From: Sclerotinia nivalis
Lineage: Eukaryota > Ascomycota > Leotiomycetes > Helotiales > Sclerotiniaceae
NCBI GenBank assembly: GCA_029531795.1
Contig: JAPEIS010000002.1
Span: 496,001-560,000, forward strand
Direction: 5' to 3'
Length of the DNA: 64,000 nt
Part shown: positions 12,980-24,460 of the stretch, piece by piece
Layout: every line of letters starts with the position of its first letter
Numbering within the stretch: position 1 is the stretch's first letter
The notes under the pieces: generated by a model
The model's input: only the letters and a program-made list of their open reading frames with translations
Database searches by the model: none
Told to the model about the DNA's origin: nothing
Position numbers and translations under genes: made by a program

Positions 12980-13984
12980 ATGGACACCGATAACTTTACT
13001 AAGAATATGGAGGTACGCCAAGAAGTATCGAATGCTTGCCAATCAGAAGAAGACGCCCAGAGCGAGACTACGATCTTATGTCACTCATTTGAGAGTGCAT
13101 CAGTCTCAGACCTATCAATCTATTTCTTGGCTTCTTCTGTCGGCTTCTTTGACCTTTCACTCGATATCCGACACCTGATCTACAAGGAATACTTTTGTAT
13201 TGCCGTCCCAATCTCATTTAAGGCCTCCTTCTGGAATTCTGAACCAGAGCTAAGCCTCAAGAAGGAATACGGTCTTTCTCCAGCATTTCTACGAGTCAAC
13301 CAACAAGTACACTGCGAAGCTAGATCGTTCCTATACTCCAACAATCAATTTGACTTTTCTAGCGTCGAACCCACACATCAACTACCCACTAACGATGCAG
13401 TTCTTACCTACTTCTTGGGGAATATTGGTAGTGATAATGCAAGCCTTCTTCGTCACATTCAAATTGATTTTCCCACCTTTGACTGTGGAACATACGAAAT
13501 CCCACGAGAGATCTGGGAGCCCATGGAAGAGTCCGTAGGAATCTTGAAGCAAATTAAAGAAAATTGCACACAGATCAAGACAGTTAAAATGGTACTGTCT
13601 CATCAGATTGCAGAGATTCACTACACGACTAGAGAATTTGATACATTCCATGCCGAATCAAAAGCAATCGACTGGCTAAACGAACAGCTGCACGCCATTC
13701 CGTCCCTAAAAGCAATCACTGTTGAGGCTGAAACACCTGAAGATCAACACAAACATGGAATATGGGATCAAAGAGAGAGGATGTGTGAGTATGGATGGGA
13801 ATTTCAGATCACCCCTGAGGATACTGTGAAGGCTTTTAATGACCGTAGTATGTTTTGCAAATGTTGTCAAGAAGGTTTGAGACAGATGTGGAAGACGGAA
13901 TATTATAGAAGAAAGCATAGATCTGATAGCAGCCCCGAGATCGACTACGATCCATCATATCTTACGTCTTCCACCGAGGGGTGA
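12980..13984 (+). CDS. F-box/2EXR-like fungal protein
   Basis: Single-exon gene, 334 aa, from ATG 12980. A serine/glutamate-rich N-terminus of about 55 residues leads into a short hydrophobic segment FFDLSLDIRHLIYKEYF (about 57-73). That resembles the degenerate F-box-like start of the large ascomycete family whose members then read ...P.FLRVNQQVHCEARSFLYS.N.F.F, here at about 96-120. The rest has alternating strand/helix character and a cysteine-containing CKCCQEG near the C-terminus. The family function is unknown; true F-box proteins are SCF ubiquitin-ligase adaptors, but this motif is weak. It stands alone, with more than 2 kb free on its right and about 7 kb on its left. Confidence 0.75.
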   Translation: MDTDNFTKNMEVRQEVSNACQSEEDAQSETTILCHSFESASVSDLSIYFLASSVGFFDLSLDIRHLIYKEYFCIAVPISFKASFWNSEPELSLKKEYGLSPAFLRVNQQVHCEARSFLYSNNQFDFSSVEPTHQLPTNDAVLTYFLGNIGSDNASLLRHIQIDFPTFDCGTYEIPREIWEPMEESVGILKQIKENCTQIKTVKMVLSHQIAEIHYTTREFDTFHAESKAIDWLNEQLHAIPSLKAITVEAETPEDQHKHGIWDQRERMCEYGWEFQITPEDTVKAFNDRSMFCKCCQEGLRQMWKTEYYRRKHRSDSSPEIDYDPSYLTSSTEG

Positions 13985-16576
13985 GGATAGTCTTGGTGGA
14001 ACAAGATCCGTATGATCGCGATTTTGCGCCACATTTCAGCATATTCTTTAGGGACTTTTCATTCCAAAAGCTATCTTCAATAACGTCTGTCCTGGGTTCA
14101 GGAATACGTGGGGAAGGTCTTTCTTTTCATTGGTTCGACACGGATGTTTCTGGGCGGGGGCGCTCATTCTGAGATGATTTCTTTGCATAGGATTGGTCAT
14201 TTCATCTTCCCAATTGCGTTCATTTAACTAGTTTCTTATAAAAGTTTAACTCAATTCTTCTGCATAATCATGATATTGCATAGTCTATAGCAAATTTATG
14301 AAGCTCTCATCCGCCCTAGTGTAACTCCAATCACTGCTGATTTACAGATCCCTGCCTCAACTGTAACTTAACTCCAAATTTACATAGCTTGACGACCTTC
14401 CAAACTCGAAATAATCATGCAAAGCTTCACAATTAGAAGTTATTTACTTGGCTCCACGAGGTCTGTGTGTGTCTATCATGTACAAGTTCACGGGTGCTGT
14501 AAAATCTCCTTTCCTTCACATGGCGAAATACCCAGTTTGTGCTTACAAGAACAATATTAGGACCCTCGTACACCTATATGATCGGCCAAGCTTTCGAAAA
14601 CAAGCACCTGTGTGCCATATCTAAGGACTCGGGGTCCCACCTTTCCCACGCAGTACCCCAATTGTGGAGATCAATCGTTCATTTCTTCCGAGAGAAAGAG
14701 TCTAGACTGGAGTATGAATAACACGCCATATCTACCTATTTGAGAACCAACCAAGCCTCATTCACAGTGAGTGTAATGAAGATTCATAGTTCAGACATAC
14801 TTGGTACTGTACGGAGAGAAAACAAAGAAGCAGCTTTCCAGGTCCTAGCATTGAGACAGCATCATTGTCATATTATAACCAATAGTGAGAGGTGGATTTG
14901 ACGACAACAGCAACCCTCTTATTTCGATAAAAGAAACGAATTGATGGGGAAAGCTCCGCTCGCGCAAACCACCAGCCCACGCACTCTTCGAAACTAATGC
15001 GCCAATTTTTTTCCGAATAGAAAGTGTGTCAACAGACATTCCATAAAATCTTTTCCTGCAGGATCTCCTGCTTTTCTTTTTAGCAAACGATCAAATTCTA
15101 GGAGCTTAAATAAATTTATGGGTAAAAGTTCGTTGAAAAAACCCATAGGACCTTGATGGCTTGAAAAAGTCTACTGCAGTTCTATCCGAGGTATCTAGGT
15201 CGAGATGTGTTTCGGCTGGAATGCAGAAACATGGTTGGTGTGAGCTCAATAACCTCCCCAGGCTCCCCTATATTCTCCAATTTCCACATTGCAGGCTTAT
15301 GATTCATGAGGCACGTGGTTAACACTAGGAACTTGATGTCTATAAAAGAAAGCTTCGAAGCAACTTTTCAAGAATGAAGATCCTGTAAACATTACAAACA
15401 TCGGACGACATGAGCGGGGGCTTTGGCAAAAATGAGCGATGAGAACCAGCAATAAATTTCAACTCTGATTCAAACTGAAAGGACACGGAATTTGATGCAA
15501 ATGCTGGCTATATTTTATTGCCAATTCTCCTCCATGGTGTAAATTAACTATAAAAAGACGCTTTTTGTCGCTAAACAAACTTTACTGTGCCTATTGTAGC
15601 AAGGACGAGAACTTCGCGTCTTAACATAGAAAAACCCAGCTTTTAAGCCTGTTGAACTCTCAAGGTTATTACTTCAATCCTAGTTGTCCTTTTGAAGAAT
15701 GTACTTCTTGAGAATTCCTTTCCTCAAGCATTCTGTAGGGTGTAAGTATCGTCCTCTCGCTCTATCTATGGCTGTAGACGACTCCTGCAGCCATCTTTGC
15801 TTCGACTAGAATGACGCCGCGGCATAAGAACCTGTACCAACCACAACCATGTGCCTCTATATATGCTCAAGTTTTACAAGGGAAGTGCTCGAGCGTAGAG
15901 AAAGTATACGGAGTAAATAACCCTGGCAGGTTTGAACATGAGAAGAGGGGTAAGTAGTGGAGTTGGCAACCTGAAAGATTGAACTGAGGAGTGGAGATGG
16001 ATAGAAACAATGGGCAGTTTTTCTTCAAGTGTGGATCCATAAAGGTGACGCCATAGAGGAGAGATTGAAGGACTTTGCTTGTATTTAAAAACTCGCTTGA
16101 GTTGAAGTTCAAAGGGTACACGAGAATTAAACATGGAACTAATCTGGTATTATGGGATGACCAGGCTGCATTATTTGTTGTTGGTAAAAAAGAAGGGGGG
16201 GAATTTCGTTTTCGAAGTAGGGCCAGTGATAGTGAGAGATGAATTAACGAGGGACGAGGGAGAGCCATGTCTTTAAGACGATAGCCATATGAAATGTAAA
16301 GTTTGCTGACAACAGCAAAGAGGTAAGGCGGAAGAAAGATAACGTAGGAATAACAACAAGTCTCAAAAATCGAGGCGAGAACACCGAGGCAAAAATGTAA
16401 TTGGATGGAATATCAAAAGCTCCTGAATTCTCATCTAAAGTTCTTCCCATCATGTATAGTGATGGCCGGATATTTCTTATGCACACATTCTATACTGGCG
16501 AGTAAGCAACGAATATGCATTCATCAACCACCCACATTTATCAAATGCAACGACCACAACCTCCGTTAACATTCAT
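13985..16576. other. gene-free stretch
   Basis: I see no supported gene. A 133-codon frame on the minus strand (15867-16268) has low-complexity Ser/Leu/Pro composition and overlaps another open frame on the same strand, so I treat both as chance. The right end is the 3' side of lga1. Confidence 0.5.
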
Positions 16577-17551
16577 TTATAAACTGAACTCGACCTTCAT
16601 GACCTCATCAATACCGTCCTTAATCGCACTAGTCTTAATCTCATCCAACCTCTTCAAAGGTGATCTTGGGTATCCACCATAACCATAATAGCTCTGGATC
16701 GCACTCTTAGTTCCCGCAATGGCGGCTTTAGTAAGAACCCAATCACCCTTACTCAAAACCTTTTGCAACTCAAATGCCTCGTCTCTCTTGCCCTCTCTGT
16801 ACAATTCCCAAACTTTGACACAGACCTTTGGCATGACATTTGCACCACCAGCAATGATACCTGAACCACCGGAAACTAAAGTTTGAGCGGTGAAATCACA
16901 CATGCCTCCAAAAGCCATGTAGCCAGATCCTTCTGAGAAGGCGGTCTTGGCATTAGTGGCCAATGCGACACGTGTAAGTTTTCCGGTGTTACCGCAGGTA
17001 AATTTGGTACCAATGATGTTGCGGTGTTTGGCGAGACGGATTAGGAGATCAGAATCCATGTCAATACCGGCAACTGCACCAGGGTAATTGTATAGGATGA
17101 TTGGTAAAGAGGATTCATCAGCTACTTGAATGAAATAATTGTAGACAGATTCTTCATCCATAAGACCACGGAAATACGAAGGAGGTAACAAGAGAACGTA
17201 TTCTCCACCTGCTTCTTGTGATTCTTTGATGAGGGAGATGGTGCCGCGAACGGACCCTTCTGTAGCTCCGACGATAATCGGGACTTGGTCGAAGCCAGCG
17301 GAATCGAGAGCTTCACGAGTGGCACGTGTAACGGCTTGTTTTTCGGCGCGGGAGAGATGGACAGCTTCACCATTGGATCCCATGGTTACTAGACCAACGA
17401 GACCGGCTTCGGCGAGACGGATGGCATGTTTTTTGATGGAAGCAATGTCGAGATCCTCCGTCTCGGGATCGAAGAATGTCATAGTTGGAGCGTAGATTCC
17501 ATCTTTGAGAGGTCGACGGGTAACATGACCATTGCTACCGTTGGTTGCCAT
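16577..17551 (-). CDS. lga1: 2-keto-3-deoxy-L-galactonate aldolase
   Basis: Single exon, 324 aa, starting at ATG 17551 (MATNGSNG); the frame runs upstream only to non-ATG codons. It is a class I aldolase of the DapA/NAL family. It has the GSNGE phosphate/carboxylate-binding loop (58-62), the catalytic tyrosine in YNYPG (154-158) and the Schiff-base lysine in IGTKFT (Lys183). Fungal enzymes of this type cleave 2-keto-3-deoxy-L-galactonate to pyruvate and L-glyceraldehyde, the third step of D-galacturonate catabolism (Botrytis lga1, Aspergillus gaaC, Trichoderma lga1). The specific call rests on the divergent arrangement with the GaaA-type reductase gene, a conserved pairing. Without that context, dihydrodipicolinate-synthase-like would be as far as the sequence goes. 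It is probably cytosolic, since no targeting signal is seen. Confidence 0.93.
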   Translation of the reverse strand: MATNGSNGHVTRRPLKDGIYAPTMTFFDPETEDLDIASIKKHAIRLAEAGLVGLVTMGSNGEAVHLSRAEKQAVTRATREALDSAGFDQVPIIVGATEGSVRGTISLIKESQEAGGEYVLLLPPSYFRGLMDEESVYNYFIQVADESSLPIILYNYPGAVAGIDMDSDLLIRLAKHRNIIGTKFTCGNTGKLTRVALATNAKTAFSEGSGYMAFGGMCDFTAQTLVSGGSGIIAGGANVMPKVCVKVWELYREGKRDEAFELQKVLSKGDWVLTKAAIAGTKSAIQSYYGYGGYPRSPLKRLDEIKTSAIKDGIDEVMKVEFSL

Positions 17552-19200
17552 AGTTGTGATTTTTTGTGTGTGGAGATGTGTAGGAAGTGGGGGTTTGTTG
17601 TAGAACACAAGAAATTGTAAATGTAGATCTGGTAGAGAAGATGTATAGTTTTAGAAGGGTATATGTAAAGTAGTATGAGAAGAAAAAAAGAAGGAAAGGA
17701 ACACAGAAGTAGGAAAGAGTATCTTATGTATATGCTAGCTCTAAAAAGTGATGAGAGATCGATCCCCTGGATGACTGAAGAGAAATGTATACTAAATTTG
17801 TCCGAGACCGATGACCTATCTTTTTGTTAATGGTATTAAAAATAAGTTTTATTTATTTTCCATTAACATGCCGAACCTAGGAAGTCAATGGACTTCAAGA
17901 CTAGAATGTTGTACAGGGTTTCCCTTGTAGTTTGTCAAATGATGATCTAAGTTTGTGGGTGTAGTGGGGGAAAGTTTTGAACTTCCCCGTATAAGATTTC
18001 TTCCGATTTGTATTTGCATGTCAACCATGCATTGATAGCAAGAAGTGGCAAGAGGATTAAGGAAAAGCGGGTTGAATCAGAACAGATCAGACGATTAGAA
18101 AGATTCTTGATTCAGGATGTAGTAGTGTTCTTGAACTGGTCGTCTTTCGAGTTGCCATGAATGTATCTTTGCACATATCATTCCTGTTGATCCTTTACTT
18201 GTTTTCTGGGCGCTGAAATATACGATACATCCCATGACAAAGAGCATACTGTCATAGAGTTAATATGTGCAATACCTTCCTCAATAACCAGTGGTGATTG
18301 AGCGCTGTTTGGTGCTTGTGGAATAAGAACGTCAAACCACCCATTCTGAATGTCGTTGACTCCGGAAGCTATTTTTCCACCAATGGAAGTCCTGATGATG
18401 CCAAGGGCGTGGGGTAGAGACATTTCCAAAATGAAATTAGTTCAGACTACTAAAGGGGATGCGGGGCAAATTTGGGGGTGGACGAAGAAGTTTCAAGGCA
18501 AAAGACTGGGGAAAATAGCATCATGATCAAAAGTACTGTGGGTTCTAACAAAATGATGTGTGATCTAGATGCTGAGCCTCAAATATATAAACTGTCTAAT
18601 AAGAGTACAGATGTTGACAACGTTATGAAGGAGGTTGGGAGGACAAAGATGCTGTACTCTATGAAATCGAGATTGTGAGGTAATGGTCTGAATGAAGTCT
18701 TACTGCATCCTTTGCTTGATTGAGGGAGTAAAGAGGGTTGAATTTGTTCCCAGTGTTGCAATGTACGATAATGCAAAAGTTCTTAATTAAGATAATATCG
18801 AAAACTACAAAGTTAGTCACTCTTCAAAAGCCATTAATTTTCCTTCTATGTGCAATGCCTTCAAGGTTCTTTCCAGATATCCGGACCAACCCCTTCATCC
18901 CGCAATTTTTCTCGCTTTTTAGCCCCGGATAATTAAACAGCGAGCGGCACCGATTTCAACCCCTCAAATTCTCCGCCAAAACTCGTGATCCAACAATTTA
19001 ATCCTGTACATGGTTGATCAAAATAATGGTAAGAGCAACTGTATCACTATCTGCATTATGAAATTGAGATTGTCCCCCACTATCTTAATCATTCCTCCTA
19101 CTTACATTTCAATTGACTTTGGGTAAATCTCCATTTGTTCTTCGCCTTACTTCATTTCCCAACTTCAGTCCAAACAAACTACGAACATCGCACAATCATC
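17552..19200. promoter_or_regulatory. bidirectional galacturonate-responsive promoter region
   Basis: This 1.65 kb region lies between the start codons of lga1 and gar2, which are transcribed in opposite directions. It contains one full match to TCCNCCAAT and two further matches to the CCNCCAA core: 18973-18979 on the plus strand and 18472-18478 on the minus strand (TTGGGGG on plus). In Aspergillus and Botrytis such elements (GARE) are bound by the Zn2Cys6 activator GaaR and drive both genes in response to pectin breakdown products. An 83-codon frame inside it (18178-18429, minus) has no support. Confidence 0.75.
18376..18384 (+). promoter_or_regulatory. GARE-type element, TCCACCAAT
   Basis: Exact match to the TCCNCCAAT consensus reported for galacturonate-inducible fungal promoters. 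It sits about 825 bp upstream of the gar2 start and about the same distance from the lga1 start, almost midway between them. Confidence 0.75.
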
Positions 19201-20540
19201 ATGGCTTCAGAATTGAAACCCCTCAATGTTCTCATGGTGGGAACTGGTGAATATACCACCGGTTTCGTGGGAGGTGGAGCTTCAGGGTCAGATAAGAAAG
19301 TTGGAGTTGTAGGACTCTCATTATTTGACCTGCGAAGACGTGGAAAGGTTGATAAGTTGTCTATGGTTGGCACATCTGGGGGAAAATTCCCAGCTATCCG
19401 TTTGTCCCCCGATTTAACCTCCACTGAATTGTGTAGCATCTGCCATGTATCACCAACTGACAAACTTCACCAGGTGAACATCTTAACAAGAACATCTCCC
19501 AAGTTTACAATAATCTCGACACATCCTTCGATTCATTCCCAGCAAATGACAAAACCGACCCCTCTGCCTACAAAACTGCCATTGATGCACTTTCGCCGGG
19601 CGATGCCATTACAATCTTTACTCCCGACACAACCCATTACCCCATCGCTCTTTACGCCATCGAACGTAAAATTCACGTCCTAATAACAAAGCCCGCCGTC
19701 AAGATCCTTTCTCAACATCTCGAACTTCTCGAAGCTGCCAAAAAGAATGGTGTCTATGTTTATATTGAACATCACAAAAGATTCGACCCCGCATACTCCG
19801 ATGCTAGATACAAGAGTTTGGGAATGGGTGATTTTAATTACTTTTACAGTTATATGAGCCAACCTAAATCACAATTGGAGACATTCAAGGCATGGGCTGG
19901 TGTAGATTCAGATATCAGTTATTATCTCAATTCGCATCATATCGATATTTGCGAGTCGATGGTTTCACAGCAGGGATTCTTACCAGTGAAGGTCTCAGCG
20001 AGTGCTAGTAAGGGAACGGCTGTGGGACTAGGTTGTAATCCAATCACCGAAGATACTATCTCTTTACTTGTCCATTGGGTCAAGAAGGATGATCCAAGCA
20101 AGAGAGCTACTGGTGTGTACACCGCATCTTGGACTGCTCCACAAAAGGCAGGTGTTCACTCAAATCAATATTTCCACTACATGGCTAGTGGAGGAGAAAT
20201 CCGTGTTGATCAAGCCAAGAGAGGATACGACGTCGCTGATGATAAGGTTGGTCAATTAATGTGGTATAACCCATTCTACATGCGTTACGCACCAGATGAG
20301 GAGGGCAACTTTGCCGGACAGACGGGTTATGGATATGTCAGTTTCGAAAAGTTTGTCGATGGATGCAGGTTGGTCAATAAGGATGGTGTTTCTGCCCTCA
20401 AGGTCTTAGATGATAGAGGATTACCCACTTTGGCAAATACTGTGGGAACAACCGCTATCTTGGAAGCTGGAAGAAGAGCATTAGATGAGAACAGGGAGGT
20501 AGAAATCAAGGTTGAAGATGGAGTTTGGTCGCTAGTTTAA
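19201..20540 (+). CDS. gar2: D-galacturonate reductase (GaaA type)
   Basis: Two exons, 19201-19399 and 19474-20540, giving 421 aa. The 74-bp intron (GTTTGT, branch AACTGAC, acceptor CCAG) joins the frames as FPAIREHLNK. The fold is the GFO/IDH/MocA family. It has an N-terminal Rossmann segment VLMVGTGEY (10-18), an ITKPAV segment corresponding to the family EKP motif, then EHHKRFDP, followed by the C-terminal sheet domain. It reduces D-galacturonate to L-galactonate with NAD(P)H, step one of the fungal pathway. This is the GaaA/Gar2 type, distinct from the aldo-keto-reductase Gar1 type. The head-to-head partner lga1 encodes the third enzyme; the dehydratase (lgd1) and the glyceraldehyde reductase are not in the window. 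Expected to be cytosolic and induced by galacturonate through the shared promoter. Confidence 0.95.
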
Positions 20541-22272
20541 GGGAAATAGTGAGGGATGATTAATACCTAGGTGTCTAATTGAATTCACTGCAAGGTGCAG
20601 TTGCAATAAATCGTTTGCTTTTACTTGATCTTCAACGCTTAGCGAAAATTGTCACTCTTTATTCTTGCTATCGTCTTCTGATCCCCATTGAGAATTTGCG
20701 CTGCCCCTCTTCCACTATTATTCCAGGTGGTACCTCCAAGTAAATTTCCAACAAATTGTCTATAAAGCTTCAAAGAGGTTCGCTAGGAGCATTCAAGTCT
20801 ATGATAGAGGAGTACCAACTACTGTCTTGCTTGCATACAGCTGGTTTTCATACACCTTTCAGGTTTATGGATACCGCAGTCCTCGACACTCGTGGCTGGA
20901 GTGTACCACTTGTTTTGATAATGGTAGGCGGGAGCGGAACGAGTTATATGTCAATACGAGATTAGGATTAGAATTGGAGGTTGAAGTTGAGGTCCATGGT
21001 TGCAGAGTCTCAAGTGCGATCTTCAAATTATGATGGCGGATTTGCGGATTTTAGTTTAACTATCTGTGTATGAGACAACGTGAGGGTGCATTCGAGATTT
21101 TTCTCTAATGCCTGAGATTCTTTATTATATTTCGGACGAGGAGTGTGGGAGGTGTGTTATTGGATGTTGTCTTCTGTATTGTGTGTGGAGGTTGGATTTT
21201 TGTGTTAGTCAATTGGGATGTGGGTGTATTTATTGGCATTGTCAATATCACCACGCCAATATCTTGGTTGTCATGAAATACATAAAAGCATTAAAAGCGA
21301 AATGTGAATCACACAATGTAGCGAGTACTCTCCCTACCTTTATATGATGAGGAGCAGAGCGCAATGTTAGTCGTTGTACATGATGGCATGTAGTCGGAGG
21401 TAACATTAAAATTGATTGTTTCGTTGATTTGATCTCGGACTGGAAATACATGTTGAGTATGTGACTTGGATCTTGTATGTAGTGTATTTATATCCTTGTT
21501 TTCTTCTTTCAATATCAGTTAATTAACGCCAAAGTCTTGCCTTAGAACTGCTTTTTGTCTAAAATTTAGGCATTGGTCCTATTAAATCCAGCATCCTCCG
21601 TGTGCCACTAATTGACTCTCTGAAATAAGTTTCAATCTTCCCCTGCCAACGTCGGGTGCACTCTTGTCCCTGGCTCAGTGTTTGTTGAAATCCTGTGTAT
21701 TTTCGATCGCGCAGAAACTCCCCTCTTCAATATTGTCGTTTCGTTATTTTGTTCGCTTCCCGTAAAATAAGACGTAGTCTATTATGCTCAGATACTTTGA
21801 CCGTCAATGAATTTCCATCATCAGTACAAGATACACAGCAATAACGACAAGAGCTACGATGATCAATTATCCAACATCATATGTCATAATCTACCCCGAA
21901 AACGATGGCCCTTCACATTGAAATGTTTAGATTCTGCGTTGTTGATAGAATATACGGGGAGTTTTCAATGATAAGAAATCTGGCTCATATAATAACTACC
22001 ACGACTCATGGAGTCGGACATGGATGCTTTACGAAAGATTTTTTGAATGAATCACCACATATCACTATTCTCGTAGGTCTCTTTTGAAGTAGTATGCCGG
22101 AATTAGATCAAGATTTCACGTCTAAAACCTTCAATGTCTAGTCTAAATAATCCCGCAGTAGTCGGCCGAGCTGAAACTCCATTGGAGAACTCCATACAAC
22201 GACTAAAAGCCTTGATAACTCCTCCATTCTCTTATACAGCCAGCTGTTGTATATTCCCATCAGTCAAGGTCT
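20541..22272. other. gene-free stretch
   Basis: 3' flanks of gar2 and of the small secreted-protein gene, which converge here. The open frames at 20756-21033 and 21108-21347 lack motifs and exon partners. No repeat or RNA gene is recognised. Confidence 0.5.
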
Positions 22273-22746
22273 TTAGAATACATATTCATTCTCATCTTCA
22301 TCCTCCAAATCATCCACATCTAGATCATCCACATTCACATCCAAATCATCTCCATCATCACTACTAAAGTTAGCATGTCATCAAAAAAATCTAGCTCCAG
22401 AGTCTTACCGCTTAGTTTTCTTAATGTGACTGTTGACAAGCTGTTGTTGCTCATTGTTCGCCGCGGTAGCGAGGACCTTATTGGCGACCTTATCGACGCA
22501 CTTGACTACAAGAATCTTGGTGCGTTTGTTGACCGAGGCTGTGTATTTGCCATCGGACCATTTTTTCATGCCGTCTTCAACGACTTGCACTTGATCATCT
22601 GGAATTGTTCCTCCGGCCTTTTGTTCAAGAAGCCCGTCTTTCTTGACTCCACCGCTCTCGTTGTAACATGTGTATGTGATCTTCCCGGCTTGAACGTTGG
22701 CTACCAGGAGGAGGAATGCCAATGATAATGTTTTGAATGCGTACAT
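22273..22746 (-). CDS. small secreted protein with acidic tail (candidate effector-like)
   Basis: Two exons, 22746-22409 and 22363-22273, giving 142 aa. The first frame alone stops at once after KKTK, but the stop overlaps a strong donor (GTAAGA). A 45-bp intron (22364-22408) with a perfect TGCTAAC branch point and TTTAG acceptor leads into a second exon. Residues 1-20 form a clear signal peptide ending VANVQA. The mature part starts GKITYTCYNE, has two cysteines (in TYTCYN and VVKCVD) that may form one disulfide, and is Lys/Gly-rich. The exon-2 tail is about 30 residues, nearly half Asp or Glu, with repeated DDLDV-type units. Its basic body plus acidic tail would suit self-masking or a charge interaction, but no function is known. 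A TATA box lies about 180 bp upstream. Confidence 0.75.
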
Positions 22747-22924
22747 TTTGAAGAAAGGTAAAGTTCTATTTAAAAATCAGCCAGATGTTTGAAGGTTCGA
22801 ACGTTGGGTCACAAACGATAAGGACAGTGATTGTAAGTTGACTTGTGAGAAAGTATAGTAGATTTGTTGGAAGTGAATGTGTGTTGTGGATGGTCTTTCA
22901 TATTCACATTGGGATTGACAATGC

Positions 22925-22931
22925 TTTTATA
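22925..22931 (-). promoter_or_regulatory. TATA box of the small secreted-protein gene
   Basis: TATAAAA on the minus strand, about 180 bp upstream of the ATG at 22746, at a position that would leave a leader of roughly 150 nt. A likely core promoter for a sharply regulated gene. Confidence 0.45.
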
Positions 22932-22982
22932 CTTCTTCATCGGGCTTGCTCAATGCCTCATGGAGGATGATATCCATTCCAT

Positions 22983-24460
22983 CTAAGATCTTACTAGACC
23001 TGGTGATAGGAAATGAACAAGCAAGACAATTTGACACAAACCCAAGAAGGAATTAATGCTTTGCGGGATTATACCAGCAGAAAGATAAATTTGGACATCT
23101 AAACTCATGTCTACAATGTATTCATGACACCATTTGACCTGCATTCTCTTCTCAGCAATCCGTTCCCACGTCGGGGAAATAAAATCTAGAGGTAACGGAG
23201 CAGACTTCCGTAAATTACCCTGTTCTACGATTTGACAATCCTCAATCCTCATTTTCTCTCTTGCCCCACAATTTCTATATTTATACACTGGAATAATTTT
23301 ACTCGAATATATGTTCTCGCGTTGCTGATCTGATGTAACATTTGAATCCTTCGCAATGACATCAACACGTGGAATCTTATTAATTTAACAAAAAAATCAT
23401 GCGTCTTTTGACATTAGATCCCAGTCTTTGAAGGAAGGATAATCATGCATTCGAACGTCAAAATTGACAATCCCTTATCCGGACCCGCAGCAACTTTTGA
23501 CAAATAGTCATGTTACAGATGAGGTTGTAGGAATGACGGCTGTGGCTGTGTTGTCAGCTTGGTGTACTTGATTTGAAACACATTCAAAGTTTAGTACTCT
23601 TACGCTTGTCAATCATCAAATGCACGTTGTTCTACATAATTAGAGGGTACACAACCAGCGATGATTTGAATGTAGAAAAATGCTGTGGCGACAACAGGAA
23701 CAGCCACTTTCTTTAAATTTCCTCTATTATGAACTTTGTTTGCTCTAGGGTTCTGCAACCAAATATGGTATGATGCATTGCATGAGATGATCGAGACAGC
23801 TTTATGCCGCTGGAAAAAGAGTCCTCGAGTTGCTGGCTCAGATCTATTCAAAAGTCTGATAATCCTCTGGGCGTTAGAATCAGAACCCTCGAGGTCTATA
23901 GTTTCTATGTCACTTCCTCGTGATGTCCATGGAGCCGTCGTATGATTATATCGGGCCACGAGAACTAAATCAATAAAAATATTGGTATGGGCATTGCAAC
24001 AAAGCATGATGCCATAGATTGAGGATGTGAGATCCCCTCTTGCCGATCATAGCTGAAGCTGAAAAGTAAGTCAGCGTAAGCTGTCTGTCACTGGTATTGC
24101 ATCACGTAAAACAATTTGAGCCCTTGGGTAACAACATACTTCGAGCGAAGTTTCATGTTGATGACCTAAACATCTAATAGCCGGATGATAATGCAATAAT
24201 AGGTCTGTAAATTCAAAATCTCGGTGAATTGAAAAATCGTTGGATCCATAACGACCAATAATTACAAGTCCCCGCTCTCCGTCGCTGCTCGAATCATTTG
24301 GGCGAAGCCTATCGTACACTATGAGATGATCAAAACTTGTTAAAGAGTAGTCAAATGCATCTATTACCAGATTTCCAGCAGGCAGTATTCAATATTTGCC
24401 CCAATCTACAGGTTTCAAATGAGAACATGTTCACCAGGGATACTCGGCAAAAACAAGAGC
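22983..24460 (-). other. coding-like region, possible decayed or unmodelled gene
   Basis: Three open stretches lie in a row on the minus strand. 24319-24071 reads in frame from a possible upstream exon. 24040-23609 is opened by a TGA but joins in phase to the previous stretch through a GTATGT...TTTTCAG intron, leaving a single in-frame stop. 23384-22983 is open for 133 codons and includes WERIAEKRMQVKWCHEYIVD. The middle stretch carries a hydrophobic KKVAVPVVATAFFYIQIIAG segment. I recognise no family. The pattern fits either a gene with missed introns or a pseudogene with at least one stop. A plus-strand frame at 24337-24573 is also coding-like, so even the strand is not secure. Confidence 0.25.

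Noticed and set aside
15867..16268. 133-codon minus-strand frame
   Set aside because: Low-complexity Ser/Leu/Pro composition, no motif, overlapped by another open frame on the same strand, and no splice partner.
18178..18429. 83-codon minus-strand frame inside the lga1-gar2 promoter
   Set aside because: It overlaps the galacturonate-responsive element and has no motif or exon continuation; best read as chance.
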